A DNA stretch of 64,000 nucleotides from Veillonella sp. 3891 (GTDB lineage: Bacteria > Bacillota > Negativicutes > Veillonellales > Veillonellaceae). Shown here in pieces: positions 9,309 to 16,724 of the stretch. Positions within the stretch are counted from its first letter, which is position 1. Each line of letters begins with the position of its first letter. The notes beneath the pieces are model-generated. The model had not been told where the DNA came from. It worked only from the letters and a program-made list of their open reading frames with translations, and searched no databases. The position numbers and the translations under genes are program-made. The DNA lies in NCBI RefSeq assembly GCF_003992315.1, contig NZ_RQVE01000010.1, positions 1-64,000 of the forward strand, given 5' to 3'.

Positions 9309-9908
9309 ATGGAAAAAGAAACAGCGTTGCAAACACAACCATCGCAAAAATTTACGGTACGTCAATTAACGATTATTGGCTTATTGGCAGGGATTACGAT
9401 TGTACTTGGCATGACAGGATGGGGCTTTGTGCCAATCCCACCAATTAGTGGGACCATCTTGCATATTCCAACCCTTTTAGGTGGTATCGTAGAAGGTCCT
9501 AAAGTGGGGATGTCAGTAGGGTTCTTATTTGGTGCTTACAGTATGGTACGAGCGTATATGTCACCGAATGTTTTATCTTTCGTGTTTATGAATCCAATCA
9601 TTTCTATATTACCAAGAATGTTGATTGGTTTAGTAGCAGCGTTGGTATATATGTACTTGCCAGTTAAGGTAAGAGCTATCCGTATTGGTGTAGCCGCTTT
9701 CTTAGGAAAAGTCACAAGTACTATTCTTGTATTGACTGGTATTTATACAATCTATGGTGTAGAATTTGCAAAGGCAACACACATTTCACAAGAAGCTGTA
9801 TTTGATGTGGTGATGGGTATTGCATGGTCTCATGGTATTCCAGAAGCACTATTAGGAGTAGCCGTTGTAACACCTGTGGCACTAGCTGTCATCAAAAAAT
9901 TTAAATGA
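9309..9908 (+). CDS. ECF transporter S component, copy A
   Basis: 199 residues, about six hydrophobic segments. The signature VPIPPISGTILHIPTLLGG followed by EGPKVGMSVGFLFGAYS is that of substrate-capturing S components of energy-coupling factor vitamin transporters (ECF_trnsprt type); these bind the vitamin and dock on a shared EcfA/A'/T module, which is not in the window. The substrate cannot be told from sequence. GGAGG is 8 bases upstream of the ATG. It differs from copy B at about 19 of 199 residues, several in the middle (residues 75-145), so substrate or docking differences are possible. Confidence 0.85.
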   Translation: MEKETALQTQPSQKFTVRQLTIIGLLAGITIVLGMTGWGFVPIPPISGTILHIPTLLGGIVEGPKVGMSVGFLFGAYSMVRAYMSPNVLSFVFMNPIISILPRMLIGLVAALVYMYLPVKVRAIRIGVAAFLGKVTSTILVLTGIYTIYGVEFAKATHISQEAVFDVVMGIAWSHGIPEALLGVAVVTPVALAVIKKFK

Positions 9909-9973
9909 TAATGAAATTGAGTGTATAGACTGCTCATGCATTCAAGTACGGATTTTTTAAATCGGATATAATC

Positions 9974-10014
9974 AAGAAGTGAATTAGCAAAGACTGATCA
10001 CTTCTTGTTTTTTT
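9974..10014 (+). terminator. Terminator after S component, copy A
   Basis: AAGAAGTGA and TCACTTCTT arms, then G and seven T. Confidence 0.85.
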
Positions 10015-10036
10015 ATGTGTTAGGAGGAGTATACTC

Positions 10037-10065
10037 ATGAATTGGAAAAACGATTAATCTACTTT
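10037..10065 (+). pseudogene. Remnant of the zinc-lipoprotein gene start
   Basis: A strong AGGAGG and ATG are followed by about 30 bases nearly identical to the start of the lipoprotein gene at 11146, with one A missing in an A-run, so it reads MNWKND and stops. The sequence then joins the gmhB fragment. Confidence 0.85.
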
Positions 10066-10203
10066 GTGGGTGATAAACCTTCTGATGTACAGGCTGCTGA
10101 AGCGATTGGAATGCGTGCCTATCCATTTGAAGAAGAAAATTTAATGACATTCCTAACACCTATCTTCGCTTGGGAAGAAGGCAGAAAATTGTTAGGGCTG
10201 TAA
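10066..10203 (+). pseudogene. Truncated gmhB 3' fragment
   Basis: Codes for the last 46 residues of GmhB (VGDKPSDVQAAEAIGM to KLLGL) in an intact frame to a TAA. Only three residues differ from the full gene, while about twelve further codons differ silently. With no start codon of its own it cannot make an active phosphatase. The silent-site bias means the difference arose while the sequence was part of a working gene. Confidence 0.9.
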
Positions 10204-10209
10204 TGGTAG

Positions 10210-10251
10210 AACGAACACTTGTATGAGGCACCTCATAAGGTGTTCGTTTTC
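10210..10251 (+). terminator. Duplicated gmhB terminator
   Basis: Same hairpin as at 9102-9143, after the gmhB fragment. Confidence 0.75.
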
Positions 10252-10281
10252 TTGTAGTGTAAGAAAAGTTACATTTTTTGA

Positions 10282-10310
10282 TTGACAGAAGCGCTGTTTT
10301 GTACTACTCT
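10282..10310 (+). promoter_or_regulatory. Promoter of S-component gene, copy B
   Basis: TTGACA (10282-10287), 17-base spacer, TACTCT (10305-10310); a better -35 than copy A. Confidence 0.65.
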
Positions 10311-10370
10311 ATACGAGGAACTAACTGTATAGTCTGTATCAAGAAGAGCAGAACTGAGTTCCATTTTTTT
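10311..10370 (+). ncRNA. Candidate structured 5' leader / attenuator, copy B
   Basis: GGAACT (10317-10322) pairs with AGTTCC (10357-10362), followed by seven T (10364-10370). The inner TCTGT stem pairs with GCAGA by a G-U wobble where copy A has ACAGA, so the pairing is kept despite the change. Confidence 0.45.
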
Positions 10371-10417
10371 ATTATTGGTTCGACTTATATCCTAAGGGAA
10401 TAAGAACGGAGGAAAAC

Positions 10418-11017
10418 ATGGAAAAAGAAACAGCGCTGCAAACACAGCCATCTCAAAAATTTACGGTGCGTCAATTAACGATCATTGGTTTATTGGCAGG
10501 GATTACCATTGTACTTGGCATGACAGGATGGGGCTTTGTGCCAATTCCGCCAATCAGTGCCACAATTTTGCATATCCCAACTATCTTAGGTGGTGTTGTG
10601 GAAGGCCCTAAAGTTGGTATGTCCGTAGGGTTCCTATTCGGTGCGTATAGTATGGTACAAGCTTACATGGCGCCTAATATTTTATCTTTTGCATTTATGA
10701 ATCCTATCATTTCTGTATTGCCAAGAATGTTGATCGGTTTAGTAGCAGCGTTGGTATATATGTACTTGCCAATCAAGGTGAAAGCCATTCGTATCGGTTT
10801 AGCAGCTTTCCTAGGAACAGCGACAAATACAATCCTTGTGATGACTGGTATCTACACAATTTATGGAGTAGAATTTGCTAAGGCAACACACATTTCACCA
10901 GAAGCTGTATTTAATGTGGTCATGGGTATTGCATGGTCTCATGGTATTCCAGAAGCCCTATTAGCAGTAGCTGTAGTAACACCAGTGGCAGTGGCAGTGA
11001 TTAAGAAATTTAAATGA
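10418..11017 (+). CDS. ECF transporter S component, copy B
   Basis: 199 residues, about 90% identical to copy A at 9309-9908 with the same signature (VPIPPISATILHIPTILGG). Several changes move residues toward common family choices, for example G to A in ISATILH. Own promoter, leader and terminator. Both copies look intact, so the cell is likely to make two closely related S components; whether they take the same vitamin is unknown. Confidence 0.85.
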   Translation: MEKETALQTQPSQKFTVRQLTIIGLLAGITIVLGMTGWGFVPIPPISATILHIPTILGGVVEGPKVGMSVGFLFGAYSMVQAYMAPNILSFAFMNPIISVLPRMLIGLVAALVYMYLPIKVKAIRIGLAAFLGTATNTILVMTGIYTIYGVEFAKATHISPEAVFNVVMGIAWSHGIPEALLAVAVVTPVAVAVIKKFK

Positions 11018-11082
11018 TAATGAAATTGAGTGTATAGACTGCTCATGCATTCAAGCACGGATTTTTTAAATCGGATATAATC

Positions 11083-11123
11083 AAGAAGTGAATTAGCAAA
11101 ATCTAATCACTTCTTGTTTTTTT
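11083..11123 (+). terminator. Terminator after S component, copy B
   Basis: AAGAAGTGA and TCACTTCTT arms, then G and seven T. It lies only 22 bases before the lipoprotein ATG, so the lipoprotein gene depends on read-through or on a promoter in this stretch that I could not see. Confidence 0.85.
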
Positions 11124-11145
11124 ATGTGTTAGGAGGAGTATACTC

Positions 11146-12186
11146 ATGAATTGGAAAAAACGATTAACCTATTTTGTACTAGGAGCTACTATGGTGGCGA
11201 CTGCAGTAGGTATTGCTGGATGTGGTAGCGATACAAAACAAGCAGCACCAGCTGAAAAAATGAAAGTCGTTACTACCGTATTCCCTGTATATGATGTAGC
11301 GAAACAAGTTGGGGGCGATAAAGTTGATGTGTCTTTATTAGTGCCTCCAGGAGCAGAACCGCATGATTGGGATCCAACTGCAAAAGATTTAAAAGAAATT
11401 GGTACTGCAAAAGTATTCCTATATAGTGGTGCGGGCCTGGAACCAACAGAAAAGATCTTAGCAAAAGATGTATTACAACAAGCACAACCAGTAGAATTAG
11501 CTAAATCGTTAACATTGTTGCCAGCTCCAGATGAAGATGAAGACGAACATGATCATGACCACGATAAAGATCACGATCATGACAAAGATCATAAAGAAGA
11601 CAAACATGACCATGATAAAGCTCAAAAAGAAGACAAACATGAGCACGAACATGAACATGGCGAGTTTGATCCACATGTATGGTTAGACCCAATGAATGTT
11701 GCTAAAGAAGTAGATGCTGTTGTAGAAGCCTTCTCCAAAGCAGACCCTACGAATGCAAAATACTATGAAGCAAATGGCAAAGCATACAAAGAAAAATTAC
11801 AAGCTTTACATGCTAAATATGAAGAATTTGGTAAAACACAACACGATAAACACTTAGTAGTTAGCCATATGGCATTTGGTTACTTAGCAAAAGCATACGG
11901 CTTTGAACAATTAGGTATCATGGGTGTATCTCCAGATGCAGAACCAACACCAGAACGTATGGCGGATATTGTGGCTTTCATCAAAGAACATAATGTAAAA
12001 GCTATCTTCAGTGAAGAATTGGTAAGCCCTAAATTGGCGAATGCCATCGCTGCTGAAACTGGAGTAAAAGTGTATGTATTGAACCCAGCTGAAGGTTTAA
12101 CAGAAGAACAAACACAAAAAAATGTGACATACCTTGACATCATGGAAGAAAACCTTAAAACATTGAAAGAAGCGTTAGCTCACTAA
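11146..12186 (+). CDS. Zinc/manganese ABC transporter substrate-binding lipoprotein (ZnuA/AdcA type)
   Basis: 346 residues. A signal peptide ends in the lipobox GIAG-C (Cys26), so the protein is lipid-anchored. Cluster A-I metal-binding family: EPHDWDP (about 72-78) gives the first His, a His/Asp-rich loop (about 130-171, HDHDHDKDHDHDKDH and similar) follows, then FDPHVWLDP, VVSHMAFGYL and a late FSEELVSPK. The charged loop is typical of zinc rather than manganese binding. Strong AGGAGG upstream. No ATPase or permease gene is adjacent, so it must work with a transporter encoded elsewhere. Confidence 0.9.
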   Translation: MNWKKRLTYFVLGATMVATAVGIAGCGSDTKQAAPAEKMKVVTTVFPVYDVAKQVGGDKVDVSLLVPPGAEPHDWDPTAKDLKEIGTAKVFLYSGAGLEPTEKILAKDVLQQAQPVELAKSLTLLPAPDEDEDEHDHDHDKDHDHDKDHKEDKHDHDKAQKEDKHEHEHEHGEFDPHVWLDPMNVAKEVDAVVEAFSKADPTNAKYYEANGKAYKEKLQALHAKYEEFGKTQHDKHLVVSHMAFGYLAKAYGFEQLGIMGVSPDAEPTPERMADIVAFIKEHNVKAIFSEELVSPKLANAIAAETGVKVYVLNPAEGLTEEQTQKNVTYLDIMEENLKTLKEALAH

Positions 12187-12202
12187 TTCCTGTTCCTTGC
12201 GC

Positions 12203-12231
12203 TTGCTTGAATCGGTATTAGATGATAATAT
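12203..12231 (+). promoter_or_regulatory. Predicted promoter of the SCIFF precursor gene
   Basis: TTGCTT (12203-12208), 17-base spacer, TAATAT (12226-12231), 34 bases before the ATG. Confidence 0.5.
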
Positions 12232-12264
12232 ATAAGAGTAAGTTTGTGCTTAGGAGGAATGAAG

Positions 12265-12408
12265 ATGTCTAAACGTATTCGTACAATTAACACTGAATCC
12301 CTACAAAAAACTGCTAAAACAGGCGGCTGTGGCGAATGTCAAACATCTTGCCAATCTGCTTGCAAAACTAGCTGTACAGTAGGCAACCAAGTGTGCAAAC
12401 AAAAATAA
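12265..12408 (+). CDS. scfA: SCIFF six-cysteine RiPP precursor peptide
   Basis: 47 residues, AGGAGG upstream. The N-terminal leader MSKRIRTINTESLQKTA is followed by a core with exactly six cysteines, GGCGECQTSCQSACKTSC then VGNQVCKQK. This is the 'six cysteines in forty-five residues' (SCIFF) peptide, a ranthipeptide in which a radical SAM enzyme forms Cys thioether bridges. SCIFF is near universal in Clostridia and has been linked to quorum sensing and metabolism there; its role is not settled. The maturase gene is not adjacent: it starts 470 bases downstream, beyond a terminator and a small toxin-like gene. Confidence 0.93.
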   Translation: MSKRIRTINTESLQKTAKTGGCGECQTSCQSACKTSCTVGNQVCKQK

Positions 12409-12421
12409 TCATTGGATTAGC

Positions 12422-12462
12422 AACAAGCTGTTCACCATTCGGTGGACAGCTTGTTTGCTTTA
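12422..12462 (+). terminator. Terminator of the SCIFF precursor gene
   Basis: AACAAGCTGTTCACC and GGTGGACAGCTTGTT arms, loop ATTC, then a T-rich tail. It separates precursor and maturase transcripts and would give the peptide gene its own abundant short mRNA. Confidence 0.85.
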
Positions 12463-12483
12463 TATTGTATCTAGGATTATACT
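12455..12483 (+). promoter_or_regulatory. Predicted promoter of the 31-residue toxin-like ORF
   Basis: TTGCTT (12455-12460), 17-base spacer, TATACT (12478-12483), overlapping the tail of the SCIFF terminator. The predicted leader contains GTTAC/GTAAC arms (12489-12513) ending at the ribosome binding site. Confidence 0.45.
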
Positions 12484-12529
12484 AAAGTGTTACAAGAAAA
12501 CCAAATCCGTAACAGGAGGAGGTGACAGT

Positions 12530-12625
12530 ATGTATAACCCTTTAAAATCTTTTATAGTAGCAGTCATGGCAAGTGTAGCTAGCTACTACATTTGCAAATG
12601 GATTGATATGTTACTTTGCTTGTAA
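12530..12625 (+). CDS. Candidate type I toxin: 31-residue single-span hydrophobic peptide
   Basis: An exceptionally strong ribosome binding site (AGGAGGAGGTGA) precedes ATG. The product begins MYNPLKSFIVAVMASVAS, continues YYICKWIDMLLCL, and has one membrane-length hydrophobic stretch with a Lys/Trp/Asp turn near the end. Size and profile are those of Fst/Ldr-like type I toxins. A predicted antisense RNA converges on its 3' side (12658-12726). It lies between the SCIFF precursor and maturase genes. No known function is assigned; it could instead be a harmless small membrane protein. Confidence 0.55.
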   Translation: MYNPLKSFIVAVMASVASYYICKWIDMLLCL

Positions 12626-12657
12626 CAATCCTAGATTTTGTATGAATCTATAAAACA

Positions 12658-12726
12658 TACAAAAATCCCCTTAGATGTACCAGATCTAGGGGGATTCTGT
12701 ATGCTAACCCTTTATATCTTTAGCTT
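12658..12726 (-). ncRNA. Candidate antisense RNA (antitoxin) to the 31-residue ORF transcript
   Basis: On the minus strand a good promoter (12733-12761) is followed about 60 bases later by a hairpin, arms AATCCCC and GGGGATT on the plus strand (12664-12696), and a U-run from the A-run at 12661-12665. The product would be about 70 nt, complementary to the 3' untranslated part of the ORF mRNA, if that mRNA runs to the plus-strand terminator at 12744-12767. Confidence 0.5.
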
Positions 12727-12732
12727 GTCTAA

Positions 12733-12761
12733 ATTATAACATATGTACTTCAAAAGTACAA
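12733..12761 (-). promoter_or_regulatory. Minus-strand promoter of the antisense RNA
   Basis: On the minus strand TTGTAC (12756-12761), 17-base spacer, TGTTATAAT extended -10 (TATAAT at 12733-12738). It is the strongest promoter-like sequence in this intergenic region. Confidence 0.55.
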
Positions 12762-12767
12762 TTTTTT
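12744..12767 (+). terminator. Plus-strand terminator, likely end of the toxin mRNA
   Basis: TGTACTT-CAA-AAGTACA followed by ATTTTTT. It overlaps the -35 region of the minus-strand promoter. Confidence 0.6.
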
Positions 12768-12836
12768 GCATACTATAATTTTAGAAAAAGTATACCCTAT
12801 ATTGATAGGTTTCTATACGTTGCGACTATAAAGTGA

Positions 12837-12842
12837 TATAAT
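12837..12842 (+). promoter_or_regulatory. Putative -10 for the SCIFF maturase-hyp operon
   Basis: TATAAT 36 bases before the maturase ATG; the -35 candidate is poor. Confidence 0.4.
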
Positions 12843-12877
12843 ACAAGTTAGACTTTAGTAAGTTAATGGAGGTATGA

Positions 12878-14272
12878 ATGTTAGAATTACAACCGATGAT
12901 TCATAAATTTAAAATGAAAGATAAGTTCTTTCTACTAGACGTGAATAGTGGCATTATCCATGTTATCGATGAGCTTATCGATCGCGTATTAGATATCTAT
13001 AATGGTACAAACCGTGAGGCTGTACACAGTGCGCTAGATGCGACAGAGGATGCAGCAGAATTAGACGAAATTATGGATGAGTTAGATGAACTCATCAAAG
13101 AGGAAATGCTCTTTGCTCCTATGTCTGCAGAGTTCAAACTTGTAGTGGATGAAAAGCCAATCGTCAAAGCTCTTTGCTTAAACATTGCTCATGATTGTAA
13201 CTTAGCTTGCAAATATTGTTTTGCCAGCCAAGGTGATTACGGCGGAGTGAAGCGAGAATTAATGAGTTTTGACGTGGCGAAACGTGCCGTAGATTTCTTG
13301 ATTTCCATGAGTGGCCCACGCCAACATTGCGAAATTGACTTCTTCGGTGGCGAGCCTTTGTTGAACTGGGATGTAGTGAAACAGACCGTAGAATATATTG
13401 AATCGATTCAAGATAAATATGGAAAGATTTTTAAATTAACCTTAACGACGAATGGTGTGTTACTGACACAAGATAAAATCGATTATGTGAATGAGCATAA
13501 TATGAGTTTAGTTCTTTCTTTAGATGGTCGAGAAGATGTACACAATAGCATGCGTCCAAGTGCAGGTGGTAGAGATACGTACCAAACGGTAGCGAAAAAC
13601 TTAGTCAATGCAGTCAAACAGCGTGATGGTCGTGAATACTATGTACGTGGTACTTACACGCATAATAATTTAGACTTCTGCAAAGACGTAGAAGCTATGT
13701 CCGACTTAGGCTTTGAGCATTTGTCTATGGAACCAGTGGTTGGGGAAGACGGCGCTTATGTATTGCGTCCAGAAGATATGCCAATCATTGAAAAAGAATA
13801 TGAAAAATTGGCAGACTTATATTTAGAACGTCAATTAGCTGGTTGGGGTGAGAAGTTTAATTTCTTCCACTTCCGTATGGATTTATATCGTGGACCATGT
13901 ATGGCAAAACGTTTACGTGGTTGCGGAGCGGGTCATGAGTATATGGCGGTTGTACCAAATGGGGATATTTATCCATGTCACCAATATGTAGGTAAAGATG
14001 GGTATGTAATAGGTACTGTTTTCGATGGTTTGAAAAACTACGATATACCAACGCAGTTTAGAAACACTCACGTATTTACGAAAGAAACATGTGCTAATTG
14101 CTGGGCAAAATTCTTCTGCTCTGGCGGTTGCCATGCGAATAATGAAACATTAGGTGGAGACCTTAGCACACCATACGAAATGGGATGTAAATTACAGAAA
14201 AAACGGATTGAATGTGCTATTATGATCCAAGCTGAACTTGATGCAGCGGGGATCCGACAAGAAAATCACTAA
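12878..14272 (+). CDS. scfB: SCIFF radical SAM maturase (thioether-forming)
   Basis: 464 residues. The N-terminal ~90 residues match a RiPP recognition-type region. The radical SAM [4Fe-4S] motif CNLACKYC (CX3CX2C) lies at about 107-114, followed by DFFGGEPLLNWD. The C-terminal SPASM domain carries many cysteines: GPCMAKRLRGCGAGH, NGDIYPCHQYVG, CANCWAKFFCSGGC, MGCKLQKKRIEC, enough for two auxiliary clusters as in CteB/ScfB enzymes. It installs Cys thioether cross-links in the SCIFF peptide encoded at 12265. hypF starts 29 bases after its stop, so it probably heads the hyp operon. Confidence 0.95.
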   Translation: MLELQPMIHKFKMKDKFFLLDVNSGIIHVIDELIDRVLDIYNGTNREAVHSALDATEDAAELDEIMDELDELIKEEMLFAPMSAEFKLVVDEKPIVKALCLNIAHDCNLACKYCFASQGDYGGVKRELMSFDVAKRAVDFLISMSGPRQHCEIDFFGGEPLLNWDVVKQTVEYIESIQDKYGKIFKLTLTTNGVLLTQDKIDYVNEHNMSLVLSLDGREDVHNSMRPSAGGRDTYQTVAKNLVNAVKQRDGREYYVRGTYTHNNLDFCKDVEAMSDLGFEHLSMEPVVGEDGAYVLRPEDMPIIEKEYEKLADLYLERQLAGWGEKFNFFHFRMDLYRGPCMAKRLRGCGAGHEYMAVVPNGDIYPCHQYVGKDGYVIGTVFDGLKNYDIPTQFRNTHVFTKETCANCWAKFFCSGGCHANNETLGGDLSTPYEMGCKLQKKRIECAIMIQAELDAAGIRQENH

Positions 14273-14301
14273 AATTATATAACAGAAGGGAGGCGGGTTC
14301 T

Positions 14302-16716
14302 ATGAAGGCATACACCATACATGTAACGGGCATTGTACAGGGCATAGGATTCCGCCCCTTTGTGTCTAAACTAGCTCACGAATTAGGAATCGTGGGCACA
14401 GTGAGAAATGACACGAGCGGTGTGGAGATACACGTACAAGGTGTGGATGCAGATTGCCAACTGTTTGTAGAGCGATTGCAATCTGAGTTACCTATACATG
14501 GACGTATCGATACCTTACAAATGGAACCGACGGAATTACAGACTTTGGATGATTTTACCATCATCCTTTCTCATGGTGTGAAAGGACATGCCTTTATTGG
14601 GGCTGATATGGCGCCTTGCGAGGCGTGCTTGCAAGAGATACAAGACCCTGAAAATCGACGCTTTCACTATGGGTTTACGAATTGTACGAATTGCGGTCCT
14701 CGGTATACGATTATTGAAAGCACCCCTTACGACCGTGATACAACATCAATGAAAGTATTCCCTATGTGTGAAGACTGTCAGAAGGAATATGACGACCTAA
14801 GCGGTCGGAGATACCATGCAGAGCCCAATGCTTGCGAGCACTGTGGCCCTATGTTTACATTGAAAGGTACAGATGGTACGGTGTTTGCTAATGGACTGGA
14901 TGCGATAGAGCAAGCCAAAGAGCATATACAAAATGGTTCCATCGTAGCACTAAAAGGCGTGGGCGGCTATCACTTGGTGTGTGATGCTCTACAAGAAACA
15001 GCAGTGCAAACCTTGCGACAGCGCAAAGGACGACCTCGAAAACCCTTAGCGGTCATGGCAGGGTCCTTGGAGACTGCCAAACAGTATGTATACATTTCTG
15101 AAAAGGAAGAAGAACTATTGTTGAGTCCTGCAAGGCCTATTGTATTGTTGCAAAAGATAAAAACGTATAATACGAATACTATACATTTAGAAACATGTGC
15201 CACTTCTGAGTGTGATACGGTTCTTAAAGAGATGACTGATGTAAATCAGAAAAAACATGTTTTTAATCAGGAATGTTGTAATGCATGTACTCAAAAGACG
15301 GCTATAGACGTGACGTCACAGATAGTGCCTGTAGCCCCTAGTGTAGCCCCTGGTATGGCAACATTAGGTATCCTTTTACCTTATGCACCGTATCATTACA
15401 GCTTGATACCCTCTGATGCTTTGTGGGTGATGACCAGTGCCAACCGCAGTGGTGATCCTGTGCTATATGATGATGCACAGGCAGCAGAAGAGCTACAGGG
15501 CATTGCAGATTATATATTGACGCACAATCGGGAGATTATTTCCCCAGTGGATGATTCGGTGGTGCAAGTGGTTCAGAATGAGCCGATTCTAATCCGCCGT
15601 AGCCGAGGATACGTTCCTTTGTCCATTCCTGTAGTACCATTAGAGAAGAGCTCTACCATGCTTGCCATGGGTGCCGATATGAAAGCTTCTTTCGGCATGA
15701 ACCGTGGGTCTCATGCCATCCTTAGTCCCTATATGGGGGATATGGAACATGAGCGAGTGCAAGATTTATTGTGGACTACGACGAAGCGTTATGAAGACTT
15801 ATTTCAATTACAGCCTACTCAAGTCATTGTGGATGCCCACCCGAATTATTATACCTCGCAGTGTGGTAGAATCTATGCAGAGAAGCATCAATTACCCGTC
15901 ATGGAAGTGCAGCATCATCATGCCCATGTGGCAGCGGTACTGGCGGAGTATAACATTCAGGAACCAGTATTAGGGATCTGCTTTGATGGGACAGGATATG
16001 GCACAGATGGCACTTTATGGGGTGGTGAATTTTTATATTGCCACAAAGAACATATGGAACGGAGGGCACATTTGAGTTATGCCCCTTTGCCAGGTGGTGA
16101 AGTAGCCGTACGAGAACCGTGGCGCCAAGCATTATGGTATGTAAATCAGCTGTATCCAACAGGAGCGCCTACCGTGATAGAACAGTGGAAAGAATCACTG
16201 CCTAAAGGGTGGCAATTGTTAGAGAAAATGATGTCCCATATGCAGATGATACAGTCTTCTAGTAGTGGTCGTTTATTTGATACCGTCGCATCTTTGTTGG
16301 GGTTAGGTCATGTCCATCTCTATGATGCTCATCTTGCCATAGAGTTAGAGCAACTGGCGCTTTCAGAGAAGGGCACTATCCTAGACATGAAGATGGATGG
16401 AAGCGTATTAGATACAATGAGTTTAGTACGATCTGTGATAGAACAATTAAAAGATGGTGAAAGTGTAGCAAAAATCTCAGCGAACTTTCACAGAACTTTG
16501 ATATATTATATAGGACAGATGGCGAAACGATGTTGTGAGGAACGACACATTTCGCATATTGTCTTGTGTGGAGGAGTATTCCAAAATCGCATTCTTCTAG
16601 AAGGAGTGATGCAAGAATTACAGGAATACACAGTCCACATGCCTACCCAAAGCCCGATGAATGATGGCGGTATCGCTTTAGGGCAATTATGGTTAGGAAG
16701 TTATATGAATAGATAG
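14302..16716 (+). CDS. hypF: Carbamoyltransferase HypF, with an unusual insertion
   Basis: 804 residues. Makes the cyanide ligands of the [NiFe]-hydrogenase site by transferring a carbamoyl group to the HypE C-terminal Cys. Domains in order: acylphosphatase (VQGIGFRPFV, about 13-22), paired zinc fingers (CEAC...CTNC and CEDC...CEHC, about 109-185), YrdC-like (about 200-395), Kae1-like C-terminal domain (HHHAHVAAVL, GTGYGTDGTLWGGEF, CGGVFQN). Between LLQK (about 283-286) and VPVAPSVAPG (about 343-352) there are about 56 extra residues with five cysteines where the family normally has few or none; this stretch is also AT-rich. Followed by hypC after 8 bases. Confidence 0.95.
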   Translation: MKAYTIHVTGIVQGIGFRPFVSKLAHELGIVGTVRNDTSGVEIHVQGVDADCQLFVERLQSELPIHGRIDTLQMEPTELQTLDDFTIILSHGVKGHAFIGADMAPCEACLQEIQDPENRRFHYGFTNCTNCGPRYTIIESTPYDRDTTSMKVFPMCEDCQKEYDDLSGRRYHAEPNACEHCGPMFTLKGTDGTVFANGLDAIEQAKEHIQNGSIVALKGVGGYHLVCDALQETAVQTLRQRKGRPRKPLAVMAGSLETAKQYVYISEKEEELLLSPARPIVLLQKIKTYNTNTIHLETCATSECDTVLKEMTDVNQKKHVFNQECCNACTQKTAIDVTSQIVPVAPSVAPGMATLGILLPYAPYHYSLIPSDALWVMTSANRSGDPVLYDDAQAAEELQGIADYILTHNREIISPVDDSVVQVVQNEPILIRRSRGYVPLSIPVVPLEKSSTMLAMGADMKASFGMNRGSHAILSPYMGDMEHERVQDLLWTTTKRYEDLFQLQPTQVIVDAHPNYYTSQCGRIYAEKHQLPVMEVQHHHAHVAAVLAEYNIQEPVLGICFDGTGYGTDGTLWGGEFLYCHKEHMERRAHLSYAPLPGGEVAVREPWRQALWYVNQLYPTGAPTVIEQWKESLPKGWQLLEKMMSHMQMIQSSSSGRLFDTVASLLGLGHVHLYDAHLAIELEQLALSEKGTILDMKMDGSVLDTMSLVRSVIEQLKDGESVAKISANFHRTLIYYIGQMAKRCCEERHISHIVLCGGVFQNRILLEGVMQELQEYTVHMPTQSPMNDGGIALGQLWLGSYMNR

Positions 16717-16724
16717 GAGATACT

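Larger units (their letters stand above)
8958..10065. repeat. Imperfect tandem duplication, copy A
   Basis: Starts in the last 46 codons of gmhB, spans the terminator, promoter, leader, S-component gene and its terminator, and ends about 30 bases into a copy of the lipoprotein gene start (ATG at 10037). The offset to copy B is about 1109 bases. Confidence 0.9.
10066..11177. repeat. Imperfect tandem duplication, copy B
   Basis: Begins with the truncated gmhB 3' fragment and ends at base 32 of the intact lipoprotein gene. The junction with copy A is at about 10065/10066 and shows only a couple of bases of microhomology (GT). Differences from copy A are mainly synonymous in coding sequence and few in noncoding sequence. 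Confidence 0.9.

Noticed and set aside
10037-10203. Fusion gene of the lipoprotein start and GmhB end
   Set aside because: The lipoprotein start stops after six codons because of a missing A; the gmhB part is in another frame with no start.
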